Shown in pieces: positions 5,612 through 7,927 of a DNA stretch of 7,927 bases. Position 1 is the first letter of the stretch, and the number at the start of each line of letters is the position of its first letter. Under the pieces are notes generated by a model. That model was not told the DNA's origin and searched no databases. It was given only the letters and a program-made list of their open reading frames with translations. Source of the DNA: an uncultured Pseudomonadota bacterium (GTDB lineage Bacteria; Pseudomonadota; Gammaproteobacteria; Burkholderiales; Usitatibacteraceae); contig CAMPHL010000100.1 of the NCBI GenBank assembly GCA_946885905.1, positions 1 through 7,927 of the forward strand, read 5' to 3'. Made by a program: the position numbers and the translations under genes.

Positions 5612-6957
5612 TGGCCGCCATGCCGGGAACACCGGGCAACCGCTTGCAGCCCTTTCGCGCCAAGGCACAGCGCTTCTGGCGCTGGTGGTCTGGCGAGCTG
5701 CTGGCATTGGTCCCGCCACGCTTTACCGCGCTCGCCGGCGCGGGGCGGGTCCCGACGGTAGGATTCGAGGCTGGGGCGCTCGTCCTGGTCGATCCTGCCC
5801 CGGCCGAAGGCGGGACGGGGCGCGTGGACCTGGAAAATCTCGATCCCGGGCGGGCCGCCGCGTCGGTGCGCGGCGTTCTCGAACGCGTCGGCGAGACGCG
5901 CGGCCGTGCCCGCGTGGCCCTTGCCCCGGGACAGGCCCTGGTCCGCCGCGTGACGATGCCCGCCGCGACGGAGGAGAACCTGGCGAGCGTCCTCGGATTC
6001 GAGATGGACCGGCTCACGCCCTTCCGCGCGGACGAGGTGTACTACGACCATCGTGTACTCGCACGCGACGCGGCCGCCGGCACCATCAGCGTGCTGCTCG
6101 CGGTGGCGCGCCGCGACGTCGTGGAGGAGCGCCTTGCCCGTGCTCGCGCGCTCGGACTGAGCGTCCAGGGCGTCGCGGTCGGCGAGGATGTGCCGCGCTC
6201 CGGCCCGGCGCTAGACCTCCTGCCGCGCGAGGAACGCGGCGAGCGCGAAGGGCCGCGCGAAAGGCATGCGAAGCAAGGCCTCGCGGCCGCCGCCGCTTTC
6301 CTGTTGTTCGCGGCACTGCTGCTGCCCGCATGGCTCAAGAACCGCGAGGTTCATGGCATCAAGCCCACGCTCGACAAGGCGCACGCCGAGGCGCGCGCCA
6401 CCGATGCGCTGGTGAGCGAGCTCGATCGCCTGGTCGCGGACCACAACTTCCTCCTCGCGAAGCGGCACGCGACGTATCCCACGCTCGCGTACGTCGAGGA
6501 GGTGGCGAGGCTGCTGCCCGACAACACGTGGCTGCAGCAGCTCGAGATCAAGCAGGCCGGCAAGGCCCGCGAGGTGATCATGAGCGGCGAGACCGTTTCG
6601 TCCTCGCGGCTGATCGAGATCCTCGAGCAGTCGAAGCTGCTGCAGAACGCGGCCCCGCGGGGCACGGTGACAAGGGGTACGCAGCCCGGCACCGAGAGAT
6701 TCGTCATCACCTCGGAGATGCGCCCGCGACCGCAGCCCGAGGCAGTCGCGGTTACGCAGGCGCAGACCGCGCTCGCGCTTGCACCGGCCTATGCGCCGCC
6801 ACCGGCGCCTCCGGTCGCGGCGCTCACGGCGCCCGGTTCGGCGGAGAGCACCGTGCCACCGGGTTCCGAGAAACTCATCTTCAGGCCCGGCGGCAGGCCC
6901 TACGTGCCGCAGGTGCCGCCCGACCTGCTCCAACAGCAGGCGGCCCCGAAGAAATGA
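5611..6957 (+). CDS. gspL: Type II secretion platform protein GspL (PilM/PilN-like) with proline-rich tail
   Basis: GspL is a bitopic inner-membrane protein. Its cytoplasmic part recruits GspE and its periplasmic part pairs with GspM. The 448-residue product starts with a basic, Trp-rich segment (RFWRWWSGELLALVP, 21-35). A cytoplasmic actin-like region follows, including VTMPAATEENLASVLGFEMD (114-133), then RLTPFRADEVYYDHRVL (134-150). One transmembrane helix spans about 223-242. The periplasmic PilN-like domain runs from about 245 to 370 and includes LVADHNFLLAKRHATYP (274-290), LLPDNTWLQQLEI (301-313) and TERFVITSEM (361-370). After it comes a 78-residue tail with 18 prolines (371-448), ending in a less repetitive SEKLIFRPGGRPYVPQVPP stretch. 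The tail is not part of the standard PilN-like fold. ATG 5611 overlaps the gspK stop by one base (TGATG) and follows AGAGGA at 5596-5601. The GspL assignment is firm from fold and position; the tail's role is unknown. Confidence 0.9.
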   Translation: MAAMPGTPGNRLQPFRAKAQRFWRWWSGELLALVPPRFTALAGAGRVPTVGFEAGALVLVDPAPAEGGTGRVDLENLDPGRAAASVRGVLERVGETRGRARVALAPGQALVRRVTMPAATEENLASVLGFEMDRLTPFRADEVYYDHRVLARDAAAGTISVLLAVARRDVVEERLARARALGLSVQGVAVGEDVPRSGPALDLLPREERGEREGPRERHAKQGLAAAAAFLLFAALLLPAWLKNREVHGIKPTLDKAHAEARATDALVSELDRLVADHNFLLAKRHATYPTLAYVEEVARLLPDNTWLQQLEIKQAGKAREVIMSGETVSSSRLIEILEQSKLLQNAAPRGTVTRGTQPGTERFVITSEMRPRPQPEAVAVTQAQTALALAPAYAPPPAPPVAALTAPGSAESTVPPGSEKLIFRPGGRPYVPQVPPDLLQQQAAPKK

Positions 6958-7538
6958 GCGCGATACCGATTTCAGACCCCCGCCGCAGCCGCCAGCTGGC
7001 GGTGATCCTGCTCGTCCTCGCGGTGCTCGCCGTGGGCGCGCTTCTCGCGCTGCCGACGTGGTACCTGTACAAGCGCTACGACCGCGAGCTCGCGGATCGG
7101 CGCGACAAGGTCGAGCGGTTTGCCAGGCTCGCGGCGACGCGCCCGGAGGTGGCGCGCCAGCTCGAGGCGATGCGCGGCAAGGACACGCGCAAGTTCTTCC
7201 TGCGCAGCGGCGCGGCGGCGCTTTCCGCGGCCGAGGCGCAGGAATACGTCCGCGGCATGGTGGAATCGGCCGGCGGCCGGCTCATCACGATGCAGGCGCT
7301 GCCCGCCAAGGAGGACGGGCGCTATCGCCAGGTGACGGCGCAGGTCCAGCTCGCGGCGAACATCCAGGCGTTGCGCAAGATCCTTCACGCGATAGAGAGC
7401 CACGTGCCGATGCTCTTCATCGACAACCTTACGGTGAAGACCCAGGTGCCCGGCAATTTCAAGCCCGCGCCCGGGGCGGAGCCCGAGATGTTCGTGACCT
7501 TCGACATGTACGGCTATTCGCTGACGGGCAATCCATGA
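6954..7538 (+). CDS. gspM: Type II secretion platform protein GspM (PilO-like)
   Basis: GspM is the small bitopic inner-membrane partner of GspL in the T2SS platform. The 194-residue product has a short cytoplasmic N-terminus, one transmembrane helix (about 14-37) and a charged, probably coiled-coil stretch (40-75: YDRELADRRDKVERF and on). A periplasmic domain of ferredoxin-like pattern follows, including FFLRSGAAALSAAEAQEYVR (81-100) and VESAGGRLITMQALP (103-117), then VTAQVQLAANIQALRKIL (127-144) and a strand FIDNLTVKT (155-163). This is the PilO-related type of GspM. ATG 6954 overlaps the gspL stop as ATGA. The ribosome site is weak (AGGCGG near 6938-6943, 10 bases away), so coupling to gspL is likely. 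The stop overlaps the next gene, again as ATGA. Confidence 0.9.
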   Translation: MSAIPISDPRRSRQLAVILLVLAVLAVGALLALPTWYLYKRYDRELADRRDKVERFARLAATRPEVARQLEAMRGKDTRKFFLRSGAAALSAAEAQEYVRGMVESAGGRLITMQALPAKEDGRYRQVTAQVQLAANIQALRKILHAIESHVPMLFIDNLTVKTQVPGNFKPAPGAEPEMFVTFDMYGYSLTGNP

Positions 7539-7927
7539 CGTTCCTGCGGCGCAATCCGCTGATCGTCGCGCTCGCCGTGCTTTGCGCGGTGCTTGCCGCC
7601 GTGGTCGCGACCGAGCTCGCGCTGCTGACGGACCCACCTTCGCTGGCGGCCCCGCGCAAGGTCGCGCCTGCGGAGGCGAAGCTCCTGCCATCGCTCGCTT
7701 CGGCTTCGCCCGAGTCGTCGTATCCCGAGACCGCCGCGCGGCCATTGTGGATCCCGACGCGCCGGCCGGCGCCGCAGGTCGCGGCCGCGCCGCAGCAATC
7801 GTTCCAGCCCGGGCAGTTCGTCTTGCAGGGCGTGACGATCGCTGGCGGCACGCGCATCGCGATGCTCAAGGAAAAGACGAGCGGGCGCGTGCATCGCGTC
7901 GAGCTCGGGCGCGACGTCAATGGCCTG
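7535..7927 (+). CDS. GspC/GspN-like T2SS protein with homology region (3' partial)
   Basis: The frame opens at ATG 7535, in an ATGA overlap with the gspM stop, and stays open for 131 codons to the window edge. A short basic N-terminus (MTFLRRNP) leads to one transmembrane helix (about 8-31). A Pro/Ala/Ser-rich linker follows (to about 90) with the motif RPLWIPTRRP at 69-78. Next is a strand-rich segment, FVLQGVTIAGGTRIAMLKEK then GRVHRVELGRDVNGL, which resembles the homology region of GspC, the domain that contacts the secretin GspD in the periplasm. GspC proteins continue with a PDZ or coiled-coil domain, while the small GspN-type proteins found after gspM in many betaproteobacterial operons end soon after this region. 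The cut at 7927 leaves both possible. A role linking platform to secretin is inferred from domain pattern and position. Confidence 0.8.
   Translation, partial: MTFLRRNPLIVALAVLCAVLAAVVATELALLTDPPSLAAPRKVAPAEAKLLPSLASASPESSYPETAARPLWIPTRRPAPQVAAAPQQSFQPGQFVLQGVTIAGGTRIAMLKEKTSGRVHRVELGRDVNGL

Noticed and set aside
4484..5719. A 411-codon minus-strand open frame across gspK
   Set aside because: Mirror-frame artefact of high GC. gspK on the plus strand carries the full family signature, and no motif is seen in the antisense product.
5685..6953. Long upstream extension of the gspM frame through gspL
   Set aside because: The extension is Arg/Gly-rich and out of frame with the well-supported GspL. 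The real GspM starts at the ATGA overlap at 6954, just before its transmembrane helix.
1..7927. A novel defence, mobile or CRISPR-type system
   Set aside because: Every region is covered by recognisable T2SS genes with tight spacing. I see no repeat array, transposase, toxin-antitoxin pair, tRNA/rRNA or unexplained non-coding stretch.

Overview
The window is one uninterrupted, very GC-rich (roughly two thirds G+C by eye) plus-strand operon for a type II secretion system (T2SS). Ten genes run head to tail in the order gspE-F-G-H-I-J-K-L-M-N(C-like). The first gene is cut by the left edge and the last by the right edge. No RNA gene, mobile element, CRISPR array or terminator is visible. The only true gaps between genes are about 11 bases (E/F) and 15 bases (F/G). 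The T2SS assignment is very secure. The organism is less so: GC content, a GspL of the PilN-containing type, a GspM of the PilO-like type and a small GspC/GspN-like protein at the end suggest a Gram-negative proteobacterium, most likely a betaproteobacterium.

Layout: 1-1439 is the hexameric assembly ATPase GspE, missing its N-terminus. 1451-2680 is the inner-membrane platform protein GspF. 2696-3103 is the major pseudopilin GspG. 3090-4697 holds the minor pseudopilins GspH, GspI and GspJ, and 4694-5611 the tip-type minor pseudopilin GspK. 5611-6957 is the platform protein GspL, with a proline-rich periplasmic tail. 6954-7538 is GspM. 7535-7927 is the start of a bitopic protein with a GspC-like homology region. 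The outer-membrane secretin GspD and the prepilin peptidase GspO/PilD are not in the window. gspD is expected just outside one edge, and the peptidase may be shared with type IV pili elsewhere.

How it works together (family knowledge): GspE hydrolyses ATP on the cytoplasmic face and drives GspF/L/M to add GspG subunits to a periplasmic pseudopilus capped by the H/I/J/K minor pseudopilins. The pseudopilus pushes folded exoproteins through GspD, and the GspC-like protein connects the inner-membrane platform to the secretin. The genes are packed with stop/start overlaps (GTGA, ATGA, TGATG), which suggests translational coupling from gspI to the last gene. gspG has its own spacer and a strong Shine-Dalgarno sequence, as suits the most abundant subunit.

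I looked for an undescribed system and did not find one: every base is explained by a known machine. The second-look items are local: a 27-nt perfect repeat between gspI and gspJ, a TTG start for gspI, the proline-rich GspL tail, a lone cysteine pair in GspJ, some departures from family motifs in GspG and GspE, and the identity of the truncated last gene.
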